This document shows, piece by piece, positions 46,915 through 58,241 of a stretch of 64,000 nt of DNA. The notes under the pieces are model-generated. The model was not told the DNA's origin, did no database searches, and saw only the letters and a list, made by a program, of their open reading frames with translations. Every line of letters starts with the position of its first letter. Position 1 is the first letter of the stretch. The translations under genes were made by a program, and so were the position numbers. Source of the stretch: Pyrenopolyporus hunteri (taxonomy: Eukaryota > Ascomycota > Sordariomycetes > Xylariales > Hypoxylaceae). The stretch spans positions 2,170,001 through 2,234,000 of the forward strand of contig CADCXC010000004.1 in NCBI GenBank assembly GCA_902806595.1. Direction: 5' to 3'.

Positions 46915-49482
46915 GGTCGAGAATCAGTTCGCAACTTATTAGATAATTTTAATGAGAGCTGGAAAATGAACGCGCCGTAAGCTAAAGAGGGAGGTCCAGA
47001 TTTATATTTATGGCAGTCATGATATCCACTTTAATGTCCTCACCCCCCCTTAAGAGCTTCAGTAATCGAGTTCTTAGTGTATGTACGCAGTGAGGGGTCA
47101 AGGGGCATAGGCTGCGAGTTCGATTCTATGTATTGCACCATGACGTTATCGTTGTGTATAGACTTATAGCCTCAGTGGGGCTCGACGCTTCCACTTGACC
47201 TTTTGGGATGGCTCACTGGTCCACTATCTTCCTATGGGCCCAGTATAGATTCCTGTTGTAGTGGGCATGGGAACTCTCCCATACATCACAAGTCGTAATC
47301 ATGCTAGGAAGGTTGATGTGATGAGCTGTTTCCCAATGATATAGGTGTATAAGGCAGACCAATGGCAAATGTGCAAGAGGAGAAAAGTATCCAAACCGTA
47401 ATGTGGTCAATCTGAATTCATTATAACCTCAAGGTTAGGTATATATCGACAAAGACCAAGGAAGAAGGCTGGCATTCAGAAGGCTATTGCCCAGCGGAAT
47501 GACCAAACTGAAAGCGGGTTACTAGGTACCTAAGTAACTATAAATCTTCGACGTGTTCAACTAGGCAAATTGCTTCGGTAGCGACCCAAACATATAATAA
47601 GAGGTAAATAAACATCACCCAGGCACCTTTTGTTAACCAATATTCGAAGCCAAATTGGGATGCTTACTTGAACGTCATTGGTTGATACCAACATTTAGTG
47701 CCGTTTCTGGGAGCACAGCATGCCGTACACATCTATGTAAATTGAGAGGTAGGCATGGCAACAACCTGGGAGCACACGTATTAGTAAATAATATCTTCTG
47801 TCTCAGGCTTTTAAATACCTCAAATACTTTATTAAGCAACATGCTGAATCGCATATTTTCTTTCAATTAGGTATGTCATTCTTCTGCTTATAGGTCTGGC
47901 CTATGGCTCCCTTAGCTTACGAAACAAGCTCATATATCAGACTGAGTTGTGTTTCCTTATTTGCCGTTGTGGATATCCCTCTGGTTAGCTTAGCGATTAA
48001 CTTCTAGTTGAAGGGGCGCCCGTTTGGATTATCTGGACTCACGCTGAATACGCGCTTTCCACTATGAAACATGCACACACACCACACACAAGTAATAAGG
48101 AACTACGTGGGTGTGAGATGCAATGATACTGATGCAGTTGGCACCTAGCGCCCGCCGGTCGCTACTTAGCTTCTATGGGCATCGCCTATAGCTTGTAAGC
48201 GTCATTCTCGTGGAAACACTATTATGTTAGACTTATGTTCAGTATTACGAGCAATATTAAAGACGGCGGTCTATTCGCTGGATTGTTGCATAGCTAGCTA
48301 GGCACTCGTCGTATATCCACCCACACGATAGGCAGACAGTTAGCTGGTCTTACACCTGTCGTAAGGATGGATGTTGCATTGTGAATGAGGCCATGCTAAT
48401 TTAGATCCATTGGGCTAGAGCCTAGATAGGGAAGCGTTTTAGCTACCTAGGTACTATGTATGTACCTAGTTACCTACCTGTAGTTAAATTCTCGGGGGGA
48501 GCTAATCAGCACATAGGTCCCGCCGGACTTCGTTCTAGAAAAGGGAGAGAGAACATGCGCTAGGCTACGAGTACATCCTTAAATAGGTAGCAAATCAATT
48601 CGACATCATTTATAAATAATTAAAACAGCGGGAAGGTAAAGGAGAGGGAAAAGAAAAAAATCGATCAATTAAAGTCCGCGGTAGTAGACAACGTCAACCG
48701 CGTCTTTAAAACGCGGGGACTGTTGAGGCTTAGTAGGAGACGGGCACAACATACCCTGGGCTTTAGCTACCCCCTATCGCATTACACCGGGAACTTAGGG
48801 CGGTTTTAGTACCTATCTATATAGAAATAAGAGCCCTATGGGTCTCCCGCCGGCGAATACGATACCAATCTACCAATCGCGCGAGATCGTATGTGCCCTC
48901 ATACCCGCTACCCGCACGAACATGCCTCTCTATTCTAACTTCTCGCGTTCTTTTAACACTAACAGCCGACATCTCCTGGACGGTTTGGGAGCATATAAAT
49001 TACTCATTAATATATGACGTGAGTAGAGGTCTCGCAACACCGCCTGCTTTTACCCTGAATTCCTAACTTAGGTTTAGCGGTGATCCGAGCTGACAGGCTT
49101 TTATCCGTTTGGCGACAGCTTGCATCTAATCGTTCGAGCAGAGTGGCTTTGCTGGCTTACGTTTGACGAATCTTACATCGACCCTCATAATATGTTCTTC
49201 TGGGTCGAAGGACCTGTCCGCCTTAGGTTTAAAAGCCGGCATCGTTCTGACTTTTTTTTTTTCCAACGGGACGATCTAGCAAAAGAAATGGTTGAACCTT
49301 GAAGTAACTGCTATAAAATATTTCGTTTTCTCCCCACGGCCCCCAATCCAGGCCCCTGTGCCTGCCCCCTTTCCCCACGGACCAGGCTCCCGGGTAGCTC
49401 TGCGCCGTCTTTTCGCGTGCGCACAGGTGCCGTCCTGTACGCCCTACGGCTCGATCCACATCAGATTTTACCAACTCGCACA
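46915..49482. other. 2.6-kb gene-poor region with TACCTAGGTA tract
   Basis: No ORF with features. A repeat block is at 48442-48484. AT-rich throughout, with the xylose reductase promoter at its left end and the promoter of the 373-aa gene at its right end (poly-T at 49250-49262). Confidence 0.5.
48442..48484. repeat. TACCTAGGTA repeat cluster
   Basis: AGCTACCTAGGTACTATGTATGTACCTAGTTACCTACC, read directly in two adjoining pieces; same palindromic family as at 11.5 kb. Confidence 0.7.
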
Positions 49483-50604
49483 ATGACAACATACCTCTGC
49501 CACGGGTTCCGTTGGCATCGACGAAGTATCCAGTATTTTGTCGTCATCCAGGACGTCGAGGAGGCCGCATCGGGATGGATCGTAGCACCACGGAGTCCTG
49601 CCGCCCTTTTAGACCAATTTTACGAGCTGTTCGACTTCTTACCTCCCTCCACCGATCCAGCGCGTTACCCGAGCCCCGAACCCCATAGCGCCCATAACGA
49701 CCTTCCAGCAAGCAACGGCCACGCCCACTCTCCGACTCATCCTTACAAATGGAAGGAGGAAAGGGAAGAGCAGATTGAGTCCGAAAACAGCGAGAACGGA
49801 AACGGCAGCCGTCAAAACAGTTCGCTTGTTCATAGTAAATCACTAGGACAGCTAGCGACGACCAATGAGCATGACAGCATACCTGTGTTATCATCGCTAG
49901 AGCCGGCTGAATCTGAGGACATTGTTCCGTTCAATGAATGGTCTCCGGTGAAATTTCTAGAGGAATTCGACCCATCGGATCTGACAACGGTCAGCGGGCC
50001 ATGGGCCTATGTTGCGGACTATGTGGTGCGCATAAACACGTCGGTCTCGATCACGGAAGAAATAAACCGCTATGAGACGCAAATGAAGGCGGAACCCTAT
50101 AAGGCTATGTCCGGTGCGAGTGACGATGCGGGCCGTAGATTGAACACGTTCGGTCATAAGAAAGCAGGTTGGTTCGAAAAACTTCGCGACAAGCTGCAAA
50201 AGAATGAAAGTATTCAGTGGTACATTGTCGTCTGTGACGATGAGGAGCGTCCCGGCACCAAGTTGGCCGAGAGGAAGAAAGCGAAGGAAGGAGAACAGAC
50301 CCGATCACCCCGCGGATTAGTTGAAAATGGATTTGAATTTCGGCTGCCGGAACTCCTGGCGCCGGACCGGGTCCCGGAGCTTCAGCCGAGACGCCGAAGA
50401 GTCGAGGAGAAGACGACGACGACGACGCAACAGAATGCCCCACCGTTGCCAAACAACGCGCAATCAAGCATCCCCCTTCCCCCTACTCCTCTTCGAGTTG
50501 ATCACAAAACGGCGATGGGCAATGGCATGAAGCACCAGAGATCCAAGTCTACCGGCATGCTCAGAAGAATGTTCTTAAGGCGAAGGCCCGACGATCTGAC
50601 TTGA
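49483..50604 (+). CDS. Conserved filamentous-fungal protein, unknown function
   Basis: Single exon, 373 aa from the ATG at 49483; an upstream in-frame extension to 49417 is less likely because MTTYLCHGFRWHRRSI is the usual start of this family as I recall it. Two conserved blocks flank a low-complexity centre: residues 1-55 (CHGFRWHRRSIQYFVVIQDV...YELFDFLPP) and about 140-215 (NEWSPVKFLEEFDPSDLTTVSGPWAYVADYVVRIN). Then come KHQRSKSTGMLRRMFLRRRPDDLT, a basic Ser-rich tail, and a Pro-rich loop. No signal peptide or membrane segment, so probably cytosolic. Related sequences have been called developmental regulators in some fungi, which I cannot confirm. Confidence 0.7.
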   Translation: MTTYLCHGFRWHRRSIQYFVVIQDVEEAASGWIVAPRSPAALLDQFYELFDFLPPSTDPARYPSPEPHSAHNDLPASNGHAHSPTHPYKWKEEREEQIESENSENGNGSRQNSSLVHSKSLGQLATTNEHDSIPVLSSLEPAESEDIVPFNEWSPVKFLEEFDPSDLTTVSGPWAYVADYVVRINTSVSITEEINRYETQMKAEPYKAMSGASDDAGRRLNTFGHKKAGWFEKLRDKLQKNESIQWYIVVCDDEERPGTKLAERKKAKEGEQTRSPRGLVENGFEFRLPELLAPDRVPELQPRRRRVEEKTTTTTQQNAPPLPNNAQSSIPLPPTPLRVDHKTAMGNGMKHQRSKSTGMLRRMFLRRRPDDLT

Positions 50605-51519
50605 AACATGCATTCGAGTGCGTCTTAGCTGAATAGTCTGTTCGAAATCCCAAACCCGCTTCCATTGTAATAGCTCAATAGAGGCCCGGGCCCCGAGGAG
50701 ACAGTGGCAGTTTCGCGGGATCGCCCCCTATACATACGCGTCCTTATGATACTGGTGTCTTTCCCACAAGCACCATAGCTAGTTCTCTATCTTCCATCCC
50801 CGGTCGAGATGTGAGTGTGGTACCTCGGTGCTTCAAAAATGCACTCAATGAGCCAGACAATCTATAAGCTCTCTAGGACGTGTTGGGCCCCGACGCTCTT
50901 GGGCTGGTCGACCCAGCATACCAAATTACCTGTCTCCCTAGATCAGCGACACGTTTATATATGGTTCCCATATCAAAACTTTCGCAAGGACTCTCATGAA
51001 CATATTCAGGTAGATATACAAGTCTATGGATGCAAACTACAAAGGCGTGGGTGGTATTGGAGATGTATTTGATAACGTTTACGGAGGCACATATGGACCT
51101 ATATATGTCATCGATCATTAACTTTGGTAAGGTCGGGAAGCTCTATGTATGCTTGCGTTTTAGACACCGTCCTACTTACCTCTACAGCGTTATATACCTG
51201 GTATATGTCACGTACAGGAAGCCACCATGACAACATAATACTTCCTTCCGTATCTACCCTGGAGGTCAGTTATACTACCCCATAGACAAGTGCTTCTATG
51301 TGTCGCCTCGGAGGTTTCGTCGTCAACTCAAACACGCATTTACAATTTTCTTTATTTAATTCCTTAGCTTCACCGGTCTTGCCTCTGGGTCCATCGGGCA
51401 AACGCTGAACGCTTAACGCCTCCCTTCCCCCACATTATAAACACCTTTACTAAGGTAATCGATCTATTTCAATCTGTAGTGCTAATTCCCTATCATACCA
51501 ATCATCAAATACGCCAGCG
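50605..51519. other. Intergenic region
   Basis: AT-rich with no supported ORF. A minus-strand 81-codon ORF at 50873-51118 and plus ORFs nearby are taken as chance. It holds the promoter of the broken F-box-like gene. Confidence 0.5.
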
Positions 51520-53294
51520 ATGGAGTCGGATCCTACGAAAATACCGGGCGAGCATTGCTTAGCGAAAGAAGGCGATGACGATATAGACCGACTGGTCAGC
51601 GAGCACCCCCCGGAACCCAAGACAATTCCCCATCTCCCGAACGAGCTCAAGGCAAGTATCGTCGATCTATTCCAGCTCCCAGAAATCGGTCTATGTGAGA
51701 TAAGACCCCCAGACGACTTCTTCCTCAATCGCACCACCCTATACAACCTCTGTCTGACAACGAGGGCCTTTCGTAAATACGCAATGCCGCTCCTATACCA
51801 GACGATAATATTATTCGTCGATCGCCAGGGTTATACCTCCCTCACTCACGTCTTCCGCTGTAAACAAAGATTAATCTTTCTAATCCGCACTCTACTTCGG
51901 GAAAAGGACTACTGCCGCTACATCAAAAACATAATTTGCCTGACGGGGATGCAGAACTCATTCTGGTGGCCGGAGGACAGATTTGACTACAGTGAAATCC
52001 CGTCAGTAACGTTTACATTCTTTTACCTCACCTCCATAGCCCACCTCAATATTCTTCGCTTATTGACGAAGACACCTCTCCAAGCAGCTGGGCAACGTCG
52101 TGAGATGAATCTACTAACTCTGTATGCGGCAGTGGCGGGCCTTTCATCTTCCTTGGATTCCCATCCTGGGCTGAACTTGATCCTAGCCAGAAATTCATAC
52201 TCGAAACTGCCAATCTAAGAGATCTGATCGAGAAAAATGGCCAAATCGCTAGCCTTGTACCGTTGACTCAACCACTATTAGCAGTCTTGTTGTGTCTGTC
52301 TAACAATCTTAATTTGCTTGTTCTCCGCCAAGCTCACCGCCGTTCCTATAAACCTTTATCGAGGATTATGGCCCGGGCAGCAAGGGGTCAGCACCCAATT
52401 CTTCCACGTTTGTCGACGTTATACATTCAACAGATCCGCACCAGTCCCGAATCCTTCTTACAGAGTAATATAGTCACAAAATCGGATCTTCTTACCATAG
52501 GGAATTTCCATCGACTTCACATCTGGCATGTGGGGGGACCTCGTGGCGCTGAGCTAGCCCAGAACGCTTTGTGGATCGCGAGGATTCGGGAGCTGAAGCT
52601 AGTTGGTTATGGTGAGTAGCGGCTCGGATTCCTTCGCTAGGTTGAACTTGCAGTATTTAGGACGAATCATTACTAACCACTAGATTATACAGTCGGGGCT
52701 ACAGACGTATCGGAAATCTGCAGAAAAGCCGTCCAGCTAGAGAAATTATCGTTGATATTCACCAAATTACCTCGGCGGTATCATAGTCTCGTCACGCAAG
52801 GCCAGAACCTCAATCACGCACTAGCGGTACGAGCCGATACCTTGAAGGACTTAGAGGTCAGAACCTGCCAACAAGACTGGCCTTGGGATCAGCTTGGTCC
52901 ATCCAAACATCTCGACTGCCTACCTCAACTCACCAAGCTGGAAAGACTAGTCATTGAAATACCTCTTCTAGGAGGGCTCGACATAAGAATTCTCACAGCC
53001 TCGACCCTTTGGAAACTCCCCCCCGACCTCGTCTAGGTAGACTTGGTTGAGTTGAAACAGGATGAGTTCCACACACGCTTCGAAGAGACGAATTCAGCGA
53101 TGGAATTCTTGAATACGTTTGCCGCTCTACTTCCCGATAAACTTCCCAAACTGAGATACCTCCGATATATAACGAACGGTATGCAAAGCGACTTCGACTC
53201 TGACCAGCTCGCAGAAATCAAGTCTTATTTTGGTCCGAACGGGGTATCCTTCTCATACGTAGTGGATAGTCTACCGAAATTTTTGTTTTCGTGA
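51520..53294 (+). pseudogene. Broken F-box-like (leucine-rich) gene
   Basis: The coding trace runs in two frames. Frame 1 (51520 to about 52110) starts MESDPTKIPGEH... and contains an F-box-like LPNELKASIVDLF segment (about residues 38-50). The next block (from about 52134 on, LLAVLLCLSNNLNLLVLRQ..., LRR-like) is in another frame, and no intron of adequate length and phase joins them. A normal GTGAGT...ACTAG intron (52612..52683) is recognisable downstream. The third block is then interrupted by an in-frame TAG at 53034-53036, after which the same frame continues with the C-terminal LRR-like segment to 53294. F-box genes of fungal families are often lost or duplicated. One frameshift plus one stop point to a recent pseudogene, though sequencing error at one site is possible. 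Confidence 0.55.
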
Positions 53295-55980
53295 CTGTTG
53301 GGAGGCAGATAAGATAGGAGGGACTGGTTACTTATTGGCCGCTCACATTCACTGGGTGTTTCTGAATAGGGGTTAAACATTGAAGCGATTGTGGTCCGTT
53401 CATTTGTATATTAATCGACCCAAGCGTATATATAGGTACCTGGCTGGGTAGACAGGTCCATATGCAACTCTGATTAATGTTAGGTCTTACCTCTAGATAT
53501 TTCCTCATGTTAAAACAGATAAGCGACAAGAACCTTTACCAACCCTATCTCTCCGCCAATATGGTTGGGGATTAACTAGAAAGTTTACAGCTCTGAACTT
53601 CTGCTTCCGCCATCACTCTCCCTACCATTCCTAGCCCCTCTCCCTCTCTTGCCGGAACCTAGGAGATAGGATGGCAGTGGTGCATCTTACTGCACTCCTA
53701 TTTCCTTCGCCTTCCTAGTTAGTCGCGGTATACCCGCCTGGGTTGTCAACATCGACAACCACCAGTCGGCCAGCTAGCCCGGAACTCTAACAAGATAAGT
53801 GTTTACCTGGCTAGGTAAGTATGTATTCTATTTGGGGACGGTGGGCACGGAGGTCGGTGGCAGCGCCCAGGCTAACTCGCATTTCCGCGCGCCTATGAGA
53901 GAGGAGGGAAATTCCCCGAAACCACTTGCATCCATGCTTGTACCCATGCAGCTAGCTTGCTGCTACTGCTCTTGCTACTGCGACTACATACCGCGTTTTG
54001 GGCTGTGTGTAAGCATGTGTGTAAGTGAGTTTGTAAGAGGCATGTAGGGAGGTAGGTAGGCAGGACTGCTTGCTGACATCGAAATGCCGGGGGGCTAGGC
54101 AGGTTGGTTGGCAAACCCCGGGGAGGGGTACCGGGGGGAAGGACCGGGATTCAAGGCCTGAGGATATGTAAGTGGCATGTAGGTGTATATATAAGTCTGT
54201 CTGCAATGCAGGTCAGGTAGGTATAGACCTAGGCAAGTAGGTAGGCATGTAATGCGGAGCCCCGCAAACGGGCCTCGACATCGTAGGATCTGGGGTTTCT
54301 CGTCTTTTTTTAACTCTTACTGGTTTTTTTTTTTTTATTCTCCTATTACTCCTCTCGTTCTGCCGTTGTGCGACACGCCTGTGCAATACAGGATACCATG
54401 GTCAGATTCCGTTCCCTATTAGTTTGCCCCTTGCGAATAGGTGCCCCTCATCAACGGAATGGAATCCTCCTAGAAGCGTTAAGTGTAAGTCTGGCGGGAT
54501 GATGGCTACCTAGGTAGTCCCCCGAGTTGGGCGCAAGGTCAGAGACCTATAGGCTATGAAGTCATTTCAGTTGCATCCCGCTTATTTCGCCTCACGTGCG
54601 GAATGACAGTAATTAATGACTTAGTATGGAGGGTCAGTTCGCTGAAAATAGCCCGTAGGGTTACGAAAGCAAGTGCTGTAAATGGATAGGTAGGTAGATA
54701 TATAAATAGAGGTAGGTATCCAAATTATCTATCTGAAAGTCGATTGGGTATAGATGACGATGTGGTTGTCTCAACTCATTAATTTTTGTCATTGCCTCGT
54801 AACCTCCCGCTATCAAATGTGAGCCAATCTCCGAGATATAGTCTTTCAGCTACATCTCCCGCCTTTGAATTAACCATCATGAATGATGCAGCCTCTGCTG
54901 GGCGGAACACTTGAGGAAACGCCGGTAGCGCCGAACCACCAAAAAAACATAAGACTGCATCCCTTAGGGATTTCGAGATAGTACACGTTGGTCATGTTCA
55001 ACCAAGAAGTATACACCCAGCCAAGCGCAAAGAATAGGTATACAACGGTAAACGGATACGATGCTTCGGTACTGGTTTGGAAAAGCCAGCCGGCTGGCTC
55101 GTCTTTCATAACCCGAGATTCTCCTTGCCGGTGACTTAATCGGACCTCGTAATGTCTTTGTGAATAGTAGTGGGTGTTGAGTGATGTAGGAAGATGAGAA
55201 TAGCCGCGTATGACTCCGGATAGCGGTACAACGTATAGGAAAGCGTCCATAGGTACCCAGGCATTTCCCCAACTCTGCTAAACATGAAAAGATTTGGTGG
55301 TCGCCGCCATGAAGCCTGAACCCCTCCTCCTCCTCCGCATTCAGTGATGGGTAGCGAGTGTGGACAGGGTTGACGGGAATGCGGACCGTAGAGCCTAGCC
55401 ATCCCCCAGACCAAGAGATTCCCCGCCAACCAGGCCTGGCCAATTCACCCCCAGAATGCAACCCCAAAAGCAGTGTAGTGCTGCCAGAGCGCAGCAGTGC
55501 TACTTCGTCCGCCCTAGGCCTTTTCCCTACGGCCTTGTTCCTGGGGTTCGTCAATCATCTAGGAAATCAGCCACGGAAGGACTTGATCCCTAGAGATCCG
55601 ACAAGGCTGAAAGGAATCCGGTTGCCAGTCACACGAGTCTGTCATTCTAACCTCCCCAATTCGGCGTCGTATCGCAGCGTGCATGCCCCGGGAGAAGTCC
55701 TCGTGCAATAGAGGGCATATTTTAAGCATAGCCGAGAACGCTGAATGGGTATCTCTGCGAGTGCCTGCACACGTTCCTAGATACGCGAAGAGGCCGGCCC
55801 AGGCAGCGGGGAGATATGACATCGTAGAACGGTTGACACGTCCATGCAGACGTAGAGGAGGTGGACTTTTTTTTTTCGGATCAAGTATAGAGGATCCGAT
55901 CGTCGCGGCATCTAAGCCATTCGGACCGGACCTCTCGTCCACCAAGTTTAGCACCCTGCGTCATCCTCAACCCGCGTGCG
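53295..55980. other. 2.7-kb gene-poor region, repeat-rich
   Basis: Contains TAGGTAGG-type tracts (54045-54062, 54196-54255, 54692-54720), a poly-T tract at about 54324-54339 and GC-rich GGGGTACCGGGG near 54125. Overlapping ORFs at 54870-55250, 54964-55554, 55358-55711, 55559-55954 and 55683-56024 on both strands share the same DNA, show no motifs, and I do not accept any. Confidence 0.5.
54196..54255. repeat. TAGGTA-rich microsatellite block
   Basis: GTAGGTATAGACCTAGGCAAGTAGGTAGG units in a 60-bp block, part of the dispersed TACCTAGGTA family. Confidence 0.6.
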
Positions 55981-58241
55981 TCAACCGTTCAAGAACGTGC
56001 GCCTGCGGACCTCGGCCTCCTTGATGATCTCGGCAGCCAAACTTAGGCTGGGAGCCAGTATGGCCATCCTCTCGATGTCCATGATTACATCATTGATGAT
56101 TTGATCAATGACCTCACGGTGAGGGACGAGGGTCAACAGTATGTTAGACAGAGAAGGTGACATGGTAGCTCCCATAACCAGAAGCGTCTGCGAAACGATA
56201 GAGAGGGCGCCTTGCCAGAGGTAGGGCATATGGCCGGCGTGACTACGGCCAAATCGTTAGATTGGGTCAAGATCTGAAGAGCCGGGGACAGAGCATGAGG
56301 CTAGGGGGGCATTGTCCAATCACGACAAGGGAATTTTCACTTACTGCGCAGATATGTGCTCCAATTGCCTGATCGAGGCTTCGAGGCATTTGTGACAGCT
56401 CTCCCGCACTGAGGGGTCCAAAACGGCCTGCTCGTTATCTAGCACCGCCAAGATATACGGACGGTAGATAATGGTTCGGCAAGCAAAAAAACGTAATCGT
56501 AGCACCGTTTGCACCGGGTCTGGCAGAGTTGTACGGGTGAACGGGAACTGGAGGGCCGAAGGCAAGCTTTCGTACCACTGAGTGAGCTGAAAGTCCAGCT
56601 CGGCGACGACAGGCTCGAGACTAGTAGTCGAGGCCATGGAATCCTTGGAGTATATGAGTTGGCTGACTCGGTTAAGGAGTCTCCTTAACGCGATCTCTGC
56701 TAAGAAGTACCAGAGGTCATCTCGGCCAACCGCCTCGGACTCTTCTCCTTGGAACCCACCAGGAAGTCCAACATTTTCCTCGAATTGGACTACTCCGGAA
56801 TGAGGGAGATCTAACTCCGCGAGAAGGTCGCTCTCAAAAAGCAGAGCATTCCAGTAAATACGTTCTAATAGTTCTCTCTGGTCTTCTGGGACCCGAGTCG
56901 GGGTCATAAGTAAGAGTTGCAGTTTGCTGCTCACGGTGCACAGCAAATTCCACGCCTCCAGCGGCCTCACCAAGTAGAATAGATAGGCGGCAGCGAGTAG
57001 ATGGCACTGAGCAGCCAAGACGCTATTGGCCGTCATCATTCCGGGTAAGAGTGACCATGCAGCGGTGAAATATTGCAAACCGGGGGGATCCTCCTGAGGT
57101 ACGATCCTCGATATACTACCGCGTAAGCTGGCCTGGCCTAGGGCAAGTACTAGCAGCACGATGCAGCTCTCCGGGCCTTCGCGAAATCCAGTAGACAGCG
57201 CGGTACGATAATGACTTCTCCAAGTAAAGGGGTTGACGCAAGCGTACCACACATTTACTCTCTCGAAATAGGCCTCGATGTAGGCATTAGTATTAGATAG
57301 ATCAACACAGGGAGTCTTGGCTAAGGAATGTAGCGGCTCGCGCGCCATCTCGAGCTGTAGAATGATCTGCGGATCATACGGGCGTCCGATTAAATCCCGA
57401 ATTAGCGGCCATTGGAGGAGATGAAGCGCGGCGTTGGTGTGGACTTTCGGCATCGTAGAGATATTGGTGCCCTGGGGATGGCTGGTCCAGGTGCCCAGGC
57501 CGCCACTCGGAATGATAGAAACGAAGTTACCGGAAGAATTCTGGATCATGACGTTGTCGCCGCTAAGAGCGGTTCCGTTGCTTATGGGAGGAGAGTCGTG
57601 GGCGATCTGCATGGCGCTCGGGTGCCCGTTTGTCAGGTTGATTTGAAGAAGACTCTCGATGCGATTCAGTCGCTCGAGAATGAGCTTGTCGCCAGCGTCA
57701 AGCTTGATCCCGGGCTCTCGATATATGCACTCGGCCCCCAGCTCCGTGCAAAGCTTACACTTCGGTTTGGTGCCGTCGCATCTTGACTTCCGGGAACGGC
57801 AGACCTCGCACTACAAAATCGTCAAATCAGAATCTCACCTATATGATTGCTGTTGCCTCCGCAACCTACCGCGATGGTGGCACGCCTCCGGGGATAGTCG
57901 ACAGCCGCGTCCGTATTCCGCCTCTTTAGCGGGTTCGTCCCTTCGTCACTCGATGCCTTCTGCATGCCATTGGCGGCCTGCTCAGTCCGAACCTCAGACG
58001 TTTGTGAAAGGTTTCGGGCCTTTTGCGCCGAGCCTAATATCCCCTCCCGGCTGAAGCTTGCGGTGCGCTGAGCCTTGACGGCGGTCGGCGACTTCAGCGC
58101 TGAACCGTTGGTGGCCGGGTTAAGTTGCGGCGAGGGGACCTCGATCGAGAAGCTCTCCCTCGAAGGCAAGGGGAAAGGTCGCCCGGAATTGCTCGCTGCG
58201 CCGGCGGATAGAGGCGAGTCACCCGTCGACGACGGCGACAT
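55981..58241 (-). CDS. Zn2Cys6 transcription factor with fungal_trans domain
   Basis: Three exons: complement(55981..56242, 56345..57810, 57870..58241), 699 aa. The binuclear cluster spans the first intron junction and is perfect: Cys125, Cys128, Cys135, Cys142, Cys145, Cys152 (C-x2-C-x6-C-x6-C-x2-C-x6-C) with RSRKSRCDGTKPKC. A leucine-rich coiled coil (KLILERLNRIESLLQ) follows for dimerisation. The fungal-specific transcription factor middle domain (about 245-560, with WYACVNPFTWRSHYRTALS) and a C-terminal helix complete it. The N-terminal 110 residues are Ser/Pro-rich, probably regulatory. It binds CGG-type elements as a dimer in the nucleus. No biosynthetic or catabolic cluster adjoins it, so its target pathway is unknown. 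Confidence 0.9.

Noticed and set aside
47090..47150. GAGTTCGATTC as a tRNA T-loop
   Set aside because: The flanking bases do not form a T-stem and no acceptor or anticodon arm can be drawn.
52100..52132. 33-bp GTGAGA...GCAG intron to repair the F-box-like frame
   Set aside because: Too short for a fungal intron and it leads to the wrong phase.
54870..55954. Overlapping ORFs of 97-196 codons on both strands
   Set aside because: Mutually overlapping in several frames with no domain; no exon model improves them.
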